From: Aliishimia sp965656085
GTDB taxonomy: Bacteria > Pseudomonadota > Alphaproteobacteria > Rhodobacterales > Rhodobacteraceae
NCBI GenBank assembly: GCA_965656085.1
Contig: CBFHJA010000008.1
Location: 53,409-117,408, forward strand
Reading direction: 5' to 3'
Length of the DNA stretch: 64,000 nt
In this document: positions 16,810 through 26,053 of the stretch, piece after piece
Numbering within the stretch: the first letter of the stretch is position 1
Layout: each line of letters opens with the position of its first letter
Position numbers and translations under genes: made by a program
The notes under the pieces: model-generated
Seen by the model: only the letters and a program-made list of their open reading frames with translations
What the model was told of the DNA's origin: nothing
Database searches by the model: none

Positions 16810-17469
16810 TCAGAAGCTCGGCATTTCAAAGTGGTGCGGGAAGATCGACGCGAGATAGGCGCGGATCTGGTTGTTTGCCTGCTCACGGCTGAAACTGCCC
16901 GGATACATCAAGATGTTCAGTTGCAGCCCGTCATAGAGCCCTTCAAGCGTGCGAGCGATGATGCGGGGCGGCGGCACAGTGTAACCGCCATCTGCGATGA
17001 TCTGCGCGCAAAGCCCGGTGGACAGATCGAACCGCTCGTCGTCAATCTCGTCGATCAGCTTGCGATAGACCTTCCGCCGCCCGGCCTCGCCGAAGAAGGC
17101 ATACCAGACCGCGAGTTTCTTGCGGGTGCAGATCTTCGGGTGGAAATGCGCGTCCACGATGGCAAGCAGCTTTTCCTGCGCCGACAGGCCCGCATCGGTA
17201 TAGGCTTTGTGCCAGTGGTCGTGATGCTCGCGGGCCAGATGCACCAGCGTTTCCTCGAAGAGCTTCTGCTTGCTCTGGAAGTGGAAATTCACGATCCCGA
17301 CCGACAGCCCTGCCGCTTCGGTCACCGTGGACATGGTGGTGCCGCCGATCCCGTGCCGCGCGATACTCTCGATGGTCGCGTCGATCAACTGCCCACGGCG
17401 GACCGCCTTGGACTCTGTGCGCTTAACCGGTTTTTCGGTGCGCTTTTTGGGGCGGATGACTTCATTCAT
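16810..17469 (-). CDS. TetR-family regulator, BetI-like
   Basis: 219 residues. N-terminal helix-turn-helix (TTMSTVTEAAGLSVGIVNFHFQSKQKLFEETL, residues about 44-76) after a basic arm rich in Lys/Arg, then a C-terminal domain similar to BetI. It is the first gene of the leftward unit tetR / TMADH-like / helical protein / small secreted protein / aguA. A palindrome 39 bases upstream (17508-17521) matches those at 21712-21725 and 33627-33640, so it is the natural candidate to bind all three and to control itself. Confidence 0.88.
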   Translation of the reverse strand: MNEVIRPKKRTEKPVKRTESKAVRRGQLIDATIESIARHGIGGTTMSTVTEAAGLSVGIVNFHFQSKQKLFEETLVHLAREHHDHWHKAYTDAGLSAQEKLLAIVDAHFHPKICTRKKLAVWYAFFGEAGRRKVYRKLIDEIDDERFDLSTGLCAQIIADGGYTVPPPRIIARTLEGLYDGLQLNILMYPGSFSREQANNQIRAYLASIFPHHFEMPSF

Positions 17470-17507
17470 TGTTCAATTTTCCGGTCACTTGCCTGATGCG
17501 GGGTCTC

Positions 17508-17521
17508 TGAACGCCTGTTCA
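17508..17521. promoter_or_regulatory. Candidate TetR operator upstream of tetR
   Basis: TGAACGCCTGTTCA, arms TGAAC/GTTCA. With its flanks (CTC...ATC) it fits the pattern CTN(C)TGAAYGNNYRTTCAATC shared with the two other sites. It lies in the 49-bp gap between the importer ATPase stop, which it overlaps, and the tetR start. Confidence 0.5.
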
Positions 17522-18610
17522 ATCGGCGTCAAGGACGACGATGGAGCCGGGATCGAAGGACAGCCAGAGCGGGTCGCCGACCGTCTTGCCTAGCCCTGCG
17601 CGCACAGTGTTGGGGGTCGAGACGGATACCGGCTCTGCCTTGCCGTCGATCTTGACATAGTAGTGGCTGCGCTCGCCGAGATAGGCGGAGGTGTCGAGCG
17701 CGCCGCAAATGGCGGTCCCGGCCTCCGGCTTCTCGGCGGAGAGCGCGAATTTCTCGGGCCTGAGCGCAACCTGCACCGGGGTGCCGTCGGGTTTGGTGAT
17801 TTGGTCCACCGGCACCGGGATCGTGCCCAGCCCCTCGGTCTCGATCGCGCCCATGGTGGCGCCATTGCGGCGCACGGTGCCCCGGAAGAAGTTCATGTTG
17901 CCGATGAAGCTGGCCACCTCGCGGGTATGTGGAGTCTCGTAGAGGCCCGAAGGCGTATCGACCTGCAAGACCTTACCCCCTGACATCACGGCGATGCGGT
18001 CCGACAGGGTCAGCGCCTCTTCCTGATCGTGCGTTACGAAGACGAACGTGATCCCGATCTGCCGTTGCAGGGCCCGTAGCTCCAGTTGCATCTGCTCGCG
18101 CAACTGCTTGTCGAGCGCGCCGAGCGGCTCGTCGAGCAGGAGCACTTTGGGCCTCAGGATCAGCGCACGGGCAAGGGCGATGCGCTGTCGCTGCCCGCCG
18201 GAAAGCTGGTTGGCCTTGCGCTCCCCATAGCCGGGCAGCTTGATCAGATCGAGCATCTCGTCGACCATCTCGTAACGCTTGGCTTTGGGCAGGCGCTGCT
18301 TGCGCAGCCCATAAGCGATGTTGTCGCGCACATTGAGATGCGGGAAGATCGCATAGCTCTGGAACACCATGTTGACCGGGCGCTCATGGGGCGGCACATC
18401 GGCCATCGGCTGGCCGTCTATTTCGATCTCGCCCTCCGAGGTGCTTTCGAACCCGGCAAGCATCCGCAAAAGTGTGGTCTTGCCGCAGCCCGAGGACCCC
18501 AGAAGCGAGAAGAACTCGCCCTGACCGATATTCATCGAAACATCGTCGATGGCCTGAAAGCTGCCGAAGAACTTGTTGATGTGTCGGATGGAAATGAAGG
18601 CGTCGGACAT
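17519..18610 (-). CDS. ABC importer ATP-binding protein, polyamine type (PotA-like)
   Basis: 363 residues. Walker A GSSGCGKTT, signature LSGGQRQRIALARAL, Walker B VLLLDEPLGALD, H-loop VTHDQEEAL, then a TOBE domain over the last 110 residues, as in PotA. It energises the two permeases encoded upstream (18623-20385). Last gene of a four-gene leftward importer operon. Polyamine-type transporters of this group also carry betaines and other cations or organic acids, so the substrate is not fixed by the family. Confidence 0.92.
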   Translation of the reverse strand: MSDAFISIRHINKFFGSFQAIDDVSMNIGQGEFFSLLGSSGCGKTTLLRMLAGFESTSEGEIEIDGQPMADVPPHERPVNMVFQSYAIFPHLNVRDNIAYGLRKQRLPKAKRYEMVDEMLDLIKLPGYGERKANQLSGGQRQRIALARALILRPKVLLLDEPLGALDKQLREQMQLELRALQRQIGITFVFVTHDQEEALTLSDRIAVMSGGKVLQVDTPSGLYETPHTREVASFIGNMNFFRGTVRRNGATMGAIETEGLGTIPVPVDQITKPDGTPVQVALRPEKFALSAEKPEAGTAICGALDTSAYLGERSHYYVKIDGKAEPVSVSTPNTVRAGLGKTVGDPLWLSFDPGSIVVLDAD

Positions 18611-18622
18611 GGGTCAGCCCTT

Positions 18623-19450
18623 TCAAGACGGCTCGTCAAGGCCCAGACGCCCGATCCACTGGGCGACGAAGACGAGGATAAAGGAAATGAACAGGATCAG
18701 CGAGGACAGCGCCAGCACCGAGGGAAACTCCTGCGGGAAGCGCAACTGGCCCCAGATATACATCGGCAGCGTGGGATCAGTGCCGGTCAGGAAGAACGCC
18801 ATGATGAACTCATCGAAGGAGATCGTGAAAGTCAGCAAAAGGCTGGCGACCACACCGGGAAAGACCATCGGAAAGGTCACGCGCCAGAAGGTCCACCAGC
18901 CATTCTCCCCGAGATCGGCCGAGGCCTCCTCCATCGCTGGATCGAAGCCCTCGAAGCGCGGCAAGAGTGTCGCCACAGCGAAAGGCAGGCAGACGATCAG
19001 GTGGCCGAGCGTGACCGTGTAGAGCGACAGCGGCACGCCCATCCGGCTCATCAGCACCAGAAGGGCGACGCCGAAGATGATCCCAGGGATCACCAGCGGC
19101 ATCATGATGAACGTGACCAGCGCGCCCTTGCCCGGCATCCGGTAGCGCGTGATGGCCCGCGCCGCGATCACGCCGAGGATCGTTGCGATCACCGCGACCA
19201 CCGCACCAACCTTGACCGAATTCCACAAAGCCGCCCAGACCGGCGCGCGGTTCCACAATTCGCCATACCACTGGAGAGTGAAGCCCTGCAGCGGGAAGCG
19301 CACGTAGATCGAGTCGTTGAAGCTGAACAAAGGGATGAACAGCACAGGCACATAGAGCACGATCAGGAAGATCACCGCGTAGATTTGCAGCGGGCGGTTG
19401 GGACGCTTGATATAGGTCCCGGTGTCCTTGACGGCGGCGGTGCGGCTCAT
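18623..19450 (-). CDS. ABC importer permease (PotC-like)
   Basis: 275 residues, six helices, with the EAA loop AMEEASADLGENGWWTFWRVTFPMVFPG that docks on the ATPase. The start overlaps the preceding permease stop by 4 bases. It forms the inner-membrane channel with the PotB-like subunit. Confidence 0.92.
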   Translation of the reverse strand: MSRTAAVKDTGTYIKRPNRPLQIYAVIFLIVLYVPVLFIPLFSFNDSIYVRFPLQGFTLQWYGELWNRAPVWAALWNSVKVGAVVAVIATILGVIAARAITRYRMPGKGALVTFIMMPLVIPGIIFGVALLVLMSRMGVPLSLYTVTLGHLIVCLPFAVATLLPRFEGFDPAMEEASADLGENGWWTFWRVTFPMVFPGVVASLLLTFTISFDEFIMAFFLTGTDPTLPMYIWGQLRFPQEFPSVLALSSLILFISFILVFVAQWIGRLGLDEPS

Positions 19451-20385
19451 GCGATCTTCCTTTCCGCCTGCCGGATCACGAACAGGAACACCAGCGCGAT
19501 GAGCGCGATCCAGAACATAAGCACGATCGAGAGCGTCGCCCCCATCGGCCAGTTATTCACCGCGCCGAATTGCAACTGAATGAAGTTGCCGATCATCGTT
19601 CCGTCCGGACCGCCCAAAAGCGCGGGCGTGATATAATCGCCGGTGGTCGGGATGAAGATCAGGAAGGTCGCGGCGATCACCCCGGGCATCGACAGCGGCA
19701 GGGTAATGCGAAAGAACCGTGCCACCGGCCCGTCGCCAAGATCGGTGGCCGCTTCGAGCAGGGACTTGTCGATTTTCTCGAGGCTCACGTAAAGTGGCAG
19801 GATCGCGAAGGCCGCCCAGGCATGGGCGAGCGTGATAATCACCGCCGTTTGCGAGTAGAGAAGGAATTCGAGCGGGGCCTCGATGAACCCCGTGGTCATA
19901 AGGCCCGAGTTGATCACACCCTCATAGCCGAGGATCACCTTCCACGCGAAGACACGCAGCAGGTAGCTGGTCCAGAACGGGAGGGTCATCAGGATGATCC
20001 ACATCATCTTGTTGCGATGGACGTGGAAGGCGACATAGTAAGCCATCGGATAGCACAGCAGCACAGTGCAGACCGTGGCCACGCCGGAAATCCAGAAGGA
20101 GCGCTGCAGGAGTGCGCCGTAGATCGGCTCGGACCAAACGCGCAGGTAGTTGGCAATGGTCAGCGTGGTGTCGAAACCGAAGCCCTGCCGGGTCCACAGG
20201 CTCATCACGAACAGGATCAGGCTCGGGATGATGATGCCGATCGTCAGGATCAGCAATGTGGGCGACATCAGCAGGTAGCCGCGCGCGGTCTCGCTCCGAT
20301 TTAGAAAACGCTTGACGCTGAACCTTCGGCGTTCTGCCGCGTCCACCTCGCCGGAGGGAGCGTTTGATAAGGACGTGTCGGCCAT
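19447..20385 (-). CDS. ABC importer permease (PotB-like)
   Basis: 312 residues from the ATG at 20385; the upstream extension to 20427 lacks similarity. Six helices preceded by a roughly 45-residue cytoplasmic tail, EAA loop SLLEAATDLGDGPVARFFRITLPLSMPG. Pairs with the PotC-like subunit. Confidence 0.92.
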   Translation of the reverse strand: MADTSLSNAPSGEVDAAERRRFSVKRFLNRSETARGYLLMSPTLLILTIGIIIPSLILFVMSLWTRQGFGFDTTLTIANYLRVWSEPIYGALLQRSFWISGVATVCTVLLCYPMAYYVAFHVHRNKMMWIILMTLPFWTSYLLRVFAWKVILGYEGVINSGLMTTGFIEAPLEFLLYSQTAVIITLAHAWAAFAILPLYVSLEKIDKSLLEAATDLGDGPVARFFRITLPLSMPGVIAATFLIFIPTTGDYITPALLGGPDGTMIGNFIQLQFGAVNNWPMGATLSIVLMFWIALIALVFLFVIRQAERKIA

Positions 20386-20457
20386 CGCGGTCTTTTTTTG
20401 ACTGGTGTGTCGACAAAGGCCCGCCACGCGGAGGCGACGGGCCCGAGGATTTGCGGA

Positions 20458-21579
20458 TCAGAACCCAGCCTTGATGAGCTCGAAGGTCTCGTTCATCCGG
20501 GTTTCCCATTCCTGGCTTTGTGGGATCTGGAAGTGACCCGCCTGCAGGATTTCGATCGGGTTCTTGCTCAGGCCTAGGCTGGTGAGCGTTTCCTCGTCGA
20601 ATGCGTCGAAGGATTTCGCGTTCGAATGCCCATAACCGTAGTCGTTGATCATGAACTTGCCCGACTCAACGCTGAGCAGGCTGTCGATCACGTCATAAGC
20701 CTTGTCGAGATTTGGCGCGTCCTTGTGGATCATCACGCCGCAAACCCATGTCAGCGCCCCTTCCTTGGGACGGGCGAACTTCACCGGCACGCCTTCCGAT
20801 TGCAGCAGAACGGCAGAGCTGTTCCACGTCATCGCGGCGGTCATCTCGCCGGAGGACAGGGCCTGCTCCAGCGTCGTGGTATCGTCGGTATAAACCCGGA
20901 TCAGCGGGCGCTGTTCGCGCATCACCGCAGCGATCTTCTCGAAGGCCTCTTCGGTCGCGATGTCCTCCATCGCCACACCGGCCTTGATCGCACCGCACCA
21001 CCACGCGTCGCCCCCCGAGGCGAGCGAGCCCAGACGCCCGGCGTAGCGCGGGTCCCAGAGCATGTCCCACGTTTCTTCGCCCTCAAGTTCGAAGAGGTCC
21101 GTGCGATAGGTCACCGAGGTCTGACCCCAGTCGAACGGTGCCATCCAGACCTTGCCGCCATCGGCCATGTTGCCCGGCAGGTCGACAAGCTCGGGCATCA
21201 CATCGCCCCAGTTGCTGAGACGGGAGCCGTCGATCGGCTGGAAAAGGCCCGATTGCACCCAGCGCGGCATGCCGGAGTTGCACGGGTGCGAGACATCGAC
21301 CACGAAACCGCCGCGCATCTTGGTGAGCGCCTCTTCGGAGCCGCCAAAGATCGAGAAGTCCGGCAGCGCGCCGTTCTTGGCCTCATAGGGCTGGAACAGT
21401 TCGGGGATGTCGTAGCCACCCCATGTAAAGAAGGTCGCCTGCTCCCCGGATGCCATCGCCCGGCGCGAGGTCGCCGGCACCGTTGCCATGGCGACGCCGG
21501 CCGCAAACAGGCCCTTGGTGAACCGGCGCCGGCTGAGTTTGCCTTCGCGCACGGCTCCTAGCTGATCAAGTACGTCCAT
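20458..21579 (-). CDS. Tat-exported substrate-binding protein of polyamine-type importer
   Basis: 373 residues. The N-terminus carries a twin-arginine signal (LSRRRFTKGLFAAGVAMATVPA). The mature domain is a PotD-class periplasmic binding protein (FTWGGYDIPELFQPYEAKNG...). It is the first gene of the importer operon and is divergent from the bicupin gene; the 264-bp gap holds a TetR-type palindrome at 21712-21725. The surrounding oxidases suggest it brings in the amine they degrade. Confidence 0.9.
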   Translation of the reverse strand: MDVLDQLGAVREGKLSRRRFTKGLFAAGVAMATVPATSRRAMASGEQATFFTWGGYDIPELFQPYEAKNGALPDFSIFGGSEEALTKMRGGFVVDVSHPCNSGMPRWVQSGLFQPIDGSRLSNWGDVMPELVDLPGNMADGGKVWMAPFDWGQTSVTYRTDLFELEGEETWDMLWDPRYAGRLGSLASGGDAWWCGAIKAGVAMEDIATEEAFEKIAAVMREQRPLIRVYTDDTTTLEQALSSGEMTAAMTWNSSAVLLQSEGVPVKFARPKEGALTWVCGVMIHKDAPNLDKAYDVIDSLLSVESGKFMINDYGYGHSNAKSFDAFDEETLTSLGLSKNPIEILQAGHFQIPQSQEWETRMNETFELIKAGF

Positions 21580-21711
21580 TTGTGTAGTCTCCCGTGTTGC
21601 GTCAGGCGCTCCGGTCCGGATGTGCCTGCGTTTTGGTCATTGCCGCGACGCGCTGTGTGCGCGCACCGTCTTGGTGATTGACTTTCGGCTCTGTCTCGCC
21701 ATCCTCACTAC

Positions 21712-21725
21712 TGAATGATCATTCA
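21712..21725. promoter_or_regulatory. Candidate TetR operator, importer/bicupin divergent promoter
   Basis: Perfect palindrome TGAATGATCATTCA. The 20-base context ACTGAATGATCATTCAATCA is repeated at 33625-33644 with a single difference (A to C in the centre). It lies 132 bases upstream of the importer start and 118 upstream of the bicupin start. Confidence 0.65.
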
Positions 21726-21843
21726 ATCATTTTTGAAAGGGCCGTACCAAGTCAAGAGGTTTGCAGGCCGCTGCGGGAAAAAACCGGCGCGCGCGCAAAT
21801 TCTAAGCAGGGACGGCCGCAAATCGTGAGAGGAGGGACGGCGC

Positions 21844-22626
21844 ATGAAAGACCTGTCAGAAAAACCCGGCATCATCCGCTTCGAAGCGGACGGTCCGGAC
21901 GGGCTGAAACCCATGGACCTCACGCCCTACGATTTTGCCGAACGGCCCGAGGAGCAACTTCTCCACGTCTATTTTGAGGACGACGAGCTCGGCATGAGTG
22001 TCGGCGTCTGGGAAACCGCGCCGATGCGCGAGCCCTTTGGCCCCTATCCGGGCGACGAGTTCATATACGTGCTCAAGGGCCATTTCACCATGCTTGACAA
22101 TGACGGCACGGACCTCGCCAGCGGCGTGGCGTGCAAGGCCGGACAAAGCGTGATTTTCCGCAACGGTGCTCCGGTAAGTTGGAAGCAATATGACCGGCTG
22201 CGCAAGTTCTACATCACCTATACCGATCCCCGCGCCGAGGAGCCCAAAGGCCTCAGCGCCGAGGGCGGCATTCAGGCGCTCGACCCGGACATGACCCTCG
22301 CTGATGCAGACCTGTTGGAGGGCACCAGCGTGCCGCAGCGCGAGCGCGTTTTCTTCACCAACGACCACGGCAATTTCGAGGTCGGGCTCTGGGACACCCA
22401 AGCCTTCACCCAAAACGCGCCGGAGCCCTTCCCATGGCATGAGTTCGGGCAAGTGCTCGACGGGGAATGTACGATCACGGAGGCGGACGGCACCGCGCAT
22501 AGCTTCAAGGCGGGCGAGTTCTTCTTCATCCCGGCCGGCACGGTCTGCGCATGGCACGTGCCGACCTACCTGCGCAAATTCTACGCCGCGCTCGATCCGA
22601 CGATCCGCCCCGGAGCGGCGTCATGA
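21844..22626 (+). CDS. Bicupin protein (two DUF861/EutQ-like cupin domains)
   Basis: 260 residues with two similar cupin halves: PFGPYPGDEFIYVLKGHFTM with GQSVIFRNGAPVSW in the first, and PFPWHEFGQVLDGECTITEADG with GEFFFIPAGTVCAWHV in the second. The metal-ligand histidines of classic cupins are only partly present, so a binding or sensing role is as likely as catalysis. First gene of a rightward operon; the amine oxidase ATG overlaps its stop (ATGA). Confidence 0.82.
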   Translation: MKDLSEKPGIIRFEADGPDGLKPMDLTPYDFAERPEEQLLHVYFEDDELGMSVGVWETAPMREPFGPYPGDEFIYVLKGHFTMLDNDGTDLASGVACKAGQSVIFRNGAPVSWKQYDRLRKFYITYTDPRAEEPKGLSAEGGIQALDPDMTLADADLLEGTSVPQRERVFFTNDHGNFEVGLWDTQAFTQNAPEPFPWHEFGQVLDGECTITEADGTAHSFKAGEFFFIPAGTVCAWHVPTYLRKFYAALDPTIRPGAAS

Positions 22627-23966
22627 GTTCAAAAGTTGTAATGAGTGTTCACCGCAGAACGGTTCTCGCCGGTCTGACAGCCTTCGGAGCCGCCCCTGTG
22701 TTTGCCCAGTCGCTTCCCACCAACCCGGACGTCGTCATCATCGGAGCCGGCGCTGCCGGGCTCGCGGCGGGCCGGCAATTGGCCAAGAAAGGCCTATCTT
22801 ACCTTATCGTGGAAGCCGATGGCCGCGTGGGCGGGAGGGCCTATACGGAAAGCGACAGTTTCGGTGCACCGGTCGATCACGGATGCTCTTGGATATCCGG
22901 CTCGATCCACAACCCCTTCACCCAGATCGGCAAGGCCGGTGGCTTCACGCTGGTCAACCACACCAATGTCGGCTCGCATCTGTTCGATCTTGATGGCCAA
23001 CCCGCCAGCGATCAGGACTGGGCGGACTACGACCGCGCTTGGACGGCGATCGACCGCGCCCTGAACCGTGCGGGGCGCGCGGGCAAAGACGTTGCGGCGG
23101 CCTCGGTCATCCCCAACCTGCCCTATGGGGCCACGGTGCAATCGTGGATTGGCGCGATGGATTACGGCGTTGATTTCGAGGACGTGTCCACCGCCGACTA
23201 CTGGGATTCGGCCTCCGATCAACCCAGCTACATCGTGCGCGAGGGGCTTGGCGCGGTGGTCGCAACCCTTGCGGCAGACCAACCGGTGGCTCTGAACACG
23301 CCAGTGACAGCAATCGACTGGTCGGGCCCCGAGGTAGCCGTCGAGACGTCAGCGGGTACGATCCGGGCGCGCGCCTGCCTCGTCACCGTCTCGACCGGCG
23401 TGCTGGCAGCGAACAAGATCCGCTTCACCCCGGACTTACCCGCCACCAAACAGCAGGCCATTGATGACGTGCCCATGGGGCTTTTGATGAAGGTCCCGCT
23501 ACTCTTCGACGGCGCGCGGCTCGGGCTTGGCGAGAATAGCTGGGTCACCTACCGGGTGCCCGAAGACAAGGCCGGCGAGGCCTGCTACTTCGTCGCCTGG
23601 CCTACCGGGCATGATTACCTGTTCGGCAATATCGGCGGCTCGTTTGGCTGGGAGCTTTCCGCCCAAGGCGATGCGGCAGTGGTGGATTATGCGCTCGAGC
23701 AACTCATCCGCCTCGTCGGCAGCGATGCGCGCAAGCATTTCGTCAAGGGGCTGCGCACCGATTGGGCCGAGAACCCGCTGACGCTCGGGGCCTACGGCGC
23801 ACCGCGCCCGGGTCGGAACGGGGCGCGCAAAGTGCTGGCCGAGCCGCTCGGCGACCGGGTGTTCTTCGCCGGAGAGGCGATGGGCGGCGCCACCTCAGCG
23901 CTGGTCAATGGCGCCTACCAGAGCGGCAAGAAAACCGCCAAGACCATCGCTGCAACGCTTGCCTGA
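22623..23966 (+). CDS. Tat-exported flavin amine oxidase
   Basis: 447 residues from the ATG that overlaps the bicupin stop. N-terminal twin-arginine signal HRRTVLAGLTAFGAAPVFA, then the FAD dinucleotide fold VVIIGAGAAGLAAGRQL, the GRVGGRAYT motif and the C-terminal FFAGEAMGGATSALVNGAYQSG block of the monoamine/polyamine oxidase family. Export with bound FAD fits the Tat signal. It should oxidise a primary or secondary amine in the periplasm, giving an aldehyde, ammonia or amine, and peroxide. Substrate not known. Confidence 0.88.
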   Translation: MSSKVVMSVHRRTVLAGLTAFGAAPVFAQSLPTNPDVVIIGAGAAGLAAGRQLAKKGLSYLIVEADGRVGGRAYTESDSFGAPVDHGCSWISGSIHNPFTQIGKAGGFTLVNHTNVGSHLFDLDGQPASDQDWADYDRAWTAIDRALNRAGRAGKDVAAASVIPNLPYGATVQSWIGAMDYGVDFEDVSTADYWDSASDQPSYIVREGLGAVVATLAADQPVALNTPVTAIDWSGPEVAVETSAGTIRARACLVTVSTGVLAANKIRFTPDLPATKQQAIDDVPMGLLMKVPLLFDGARLGLGENSWVTYRVPEDKAGEACYFVAWPTGHDYLFGNIGGSFGWELSAQGDAAVVDYALEQLIRLVGSDARKHFVKGLRTDWAENPLTLGAYGAPRPGRNGARKVLAEPLGDRVFFAGEAMGGATSALVNGAYQSGKKTAKTIAATLA

Positions 23967-23981
23967 GGAAAGACGCGCGCC

Positions 23982-25274
23982 GTGATTCCCAACGAACGCC
24001 CTGTCATCGCCAACAGCCTCTGGACCGCCACAGCCAACCGAGTGCCGGACTACCCCTCGGTCGCGGGCGCGCTGCGGGCGGATGTGGCGGTGGTCGGGGC
24101 GGGCTTCACAGGGCTGTCAGCCGCGCTGCATTTGGCCGAACAAGGCGTGGATGTCGTGCTGCTCGACGCGCAGCAACCGGGCTGGGGCGCGTCGGGCCGC
24201 AATGGCGGTCAGATCAACCCGGGCTTCAAGGATGGCCCCTCGGGCATCGTCAAGAAATTTGGCAATGAACATGGTACGCGGATGATCGCGCTTGCGGGCG
24301 GCGCTGCCGATATTGTGTTCGATCTCTGCGTCCGACACGGGATCGACTGCGATGCGATCCGCCCCGGCTGGATCCGCGCGGCCCATAGTGCCGCCGGGCT
24401 GCGCGATCTGGAGAGGCTGGCAGAGGATTGGCAGGCGCGCGGCGTTCCCTTTGAGGTGCTGGACCACGAGACGATCACGCGCCTGTCGGGCACGGACAGC
24501 TATCGCGGCGGGGTGATCGACCCGCGTGGTGGCTCCCTGCATCCCTACAACTTCGCGCTGGGTCTGGCCGAGACGGCCGAGCGGTGCGGCGCGCGGATAT
24601 TCGGGCAATCCCCGGTGCAGAGGATCGAACAGACCGCCTCCGGACACCGGGTTCAAACCGAGACCGGAGCGGTGGAGGCCGCGCGCGTCCTGATCTGCAC
24701 CAATGCCTATACGGACGGATTCGATCCCGCCCTTGCGAAGTCGGTTTTGCCGATCCGCTCCGTGCAGGTCGCCACCAAACCACTGTCCTCCAATCTGCGC
24801 GCCTCGATCCTGCCGGGGCTGCACGCGCTCTCCGACAGCCGCCGGCTGGTGCTGTACTTCCGCATGTCGCCCGATGGCCGCTTCGTGATGGGCGGGCGTG
24901 GGACTTATCGCGACAGTTCCACCGAACGGCAAATCGCATGGCTGCGCAAACTCAGCACGGACCTCTTCCCGCAACTTGGCAGCACCGAGTGGGACTACGC
25001 GTGGGGCGGCTTCGTGGCGATCACTGCAGACCGCTACCCTCATCTGCACGAGATCAAGCCGGGCATGATGGCCGCGCTTGGCTACAACGGGCGCGGCGTC
25101 GCGATGGCGACCGCAATGGGCCGCGAGATTGCCCGCTGGGCCGCCGGAACCCCCACTGCGGACCTTGCCGTGCCGCTCTCGCAGGTCACCCCCTTGCCCC
25201 TATCGTTTGCCCGCGACACGCTTGTGGAGGCGGAAATCTTCCGCCTGCGCTTGCTCGACAAGCTCGGGCTCTGA
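23982..25274 (+). CDS. FAD-dependent amine oxidoreductase, gamma-glutamylputrescine oxidase-like
   Basis: 430 residues, GTG start preceded by GAGGAAAG. A DAO-type flavoprotein: ADVAVVGAGFTGLSAALHLAEQGVDVVLLDAQQPGWGASGRNGGQINPG is characteristic of PuuB and relatives. The C-terminus carries the YNGRGVAMATAMGREIA block. Cytoplasmic, unlike the exported oxidase upstream. Putrescine/polyamine derivatives are family substrates. It ends 8 bases before the convergent tetR2 stop. Confidence 0.88.
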   Translation: MIPNERPVIANSLWTATANRVPDYPSVAGALRADVAVVGAGFTGLSAALHLAEQGVDVVLLDAQQPGWGASGRNGGQINPGFKDGPSGIVKKFGNEHGTRMIALAGGAADIVFDLCVRHGIDCDAIRPGWIRAAHSAAGLRDLERLAEDWQARGVPFEVLDHETITRLSGTDSYRGGVIDPRGGSLHPYNFALGLAETAERCGARIFGQSPVQRIEQTASGHRVQTETGAVEAARVLICTNAYTDGFDPALAKSVLPIRSVQVATKPLSSNLRASILPGLHALSDSRRLVLYFRMSPDGRFVMGGRGTYRDSSTERQIAWLRKLSTDLFPQLGSTEWDYAWGGFVAITADRYPHLHEIKPGMMAALGYNGRGVAMATAMGREIARWAAGTPTADLAVPLSQVTPLPLSFARDTLVEAEIFRLRLLDKLGL

Positions 25275-25282
25275 CAACGGCA

Positions 25283-25915
25283 CTAAAGCCACCCTTGAAG
25301 CTCCGGCACCAGCGCGACCATCGCCCGGCAGGTGGCCGCCTGCCCCTCGGCGCGGCTGAATTTACCCGGCGCAAGATGCAGGTGTTGCCAATACCCGTCG
25401 CTCAGACTCTCCTGCCATTCCACGAACTGCGCGATCCGCTCGGGCGCAGCCGCGGGCAAAAGCTCGGACCACACATCTGTCAGCGCGTTGTGGCGCCGGG
25501 TGTCGAAATCTTCCGCGATCTCTGCGTAATGGCCGGAAAAGCGCAACTCGCCCCAAAAGGCGAACCAGAGCGGCAGCACATTTGGCCCGCAGGCCTCATC
25601 CGAGAAGTCCGCTGCGATCACCGCCGCAAGCTTTTTCACCGGATCGGCCCCCGCGGCCTCCAGCGCTTTGGACCAGAGCGCTTCGTAGTGTTCATAGAGA
25701 TCGCGCAGCGTGGCTTCCAAAAGCCCGGACTTCGATTTGAAATAGAACACCGCAACGCCCTGACTAAGCCCAGCAGCCTCTGCCACGGTGGCTAGGGTGG
25801 TCTTGGAGAGACCGTGCGAAAGGATCGAATCGCGCGCCGCGTCCAACAATTGCCGCCGGCGACGTGCTGCATTTTCCGTTCGTTCCTTGCGCGGTTTGCG
25901 CGCTGTTGCCTCTGC
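25283..25915 (-). CDS. TetR-family regulator 2, BetI-like
   Basis: 210 residues. I chose a TTG start at 25915 because a strong AGGAGG lies 6 bases upstream; the GTG at 25960 has no ribosome site and places AGGAGG inside the coding region. Helix-turn-helix TTLATVAEAAGLSQGVAVFYFKSKSGLLEATL near residues 40-75, then a BetI-like C-terminal domain (LPLWFAFWGEL). It is divergent from the five-gene flavoprotein operon; a palindrome in the gap at 25987-26000 is the likely operator. Confidence 0.88.
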   Translation of the reverse strand, partial: AEATARKPRKERTENAARRRRQLLDAARDSILSHGLSKTTLATVAEAAGLSQGVAVFYFKSKSGLLEATLRDLYEHYEALWSKALEAAGADPVKKLAAVIAADFSDEACGPNVLPLWFAFWGELRFSGHYAEIAEDFDTRRHNALTDVWSELLPAAAPERIAQFVEWQESLSDGYWQHLHLAPGKFSRAEGQAATCRAMVALVPELQGWL

Positions 25916-25986
25916 CAAGACGCCCCTCCTTGACGGTTGGTGCAAATTTAACCGCCGCACAGCGCCGCGTCACGCGCAATAATTTA

Positions 25987-26000
25987 TTTAAGCGCTCAAA
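25987..26000. promoter_or_regulatory. Candidate TetR2 operator
   Basis: TTTAAGCGCTCAAA, a near-perfect palindrome around AGCGCT in an AT-rich 138-bp divergent gap (72 bases before tetR2, 54 before the flavoprotein operon). Its sequence differs from the three TGAAYGNNYRTTCA sites, consistent with a different regulator. Confidence 0.5.
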
Positions 26001-26053
26001 AAAACTTTTAAACGCCTCTCGCAGCGGTCTAAACTGTCCTCACAGGAGGCTGC

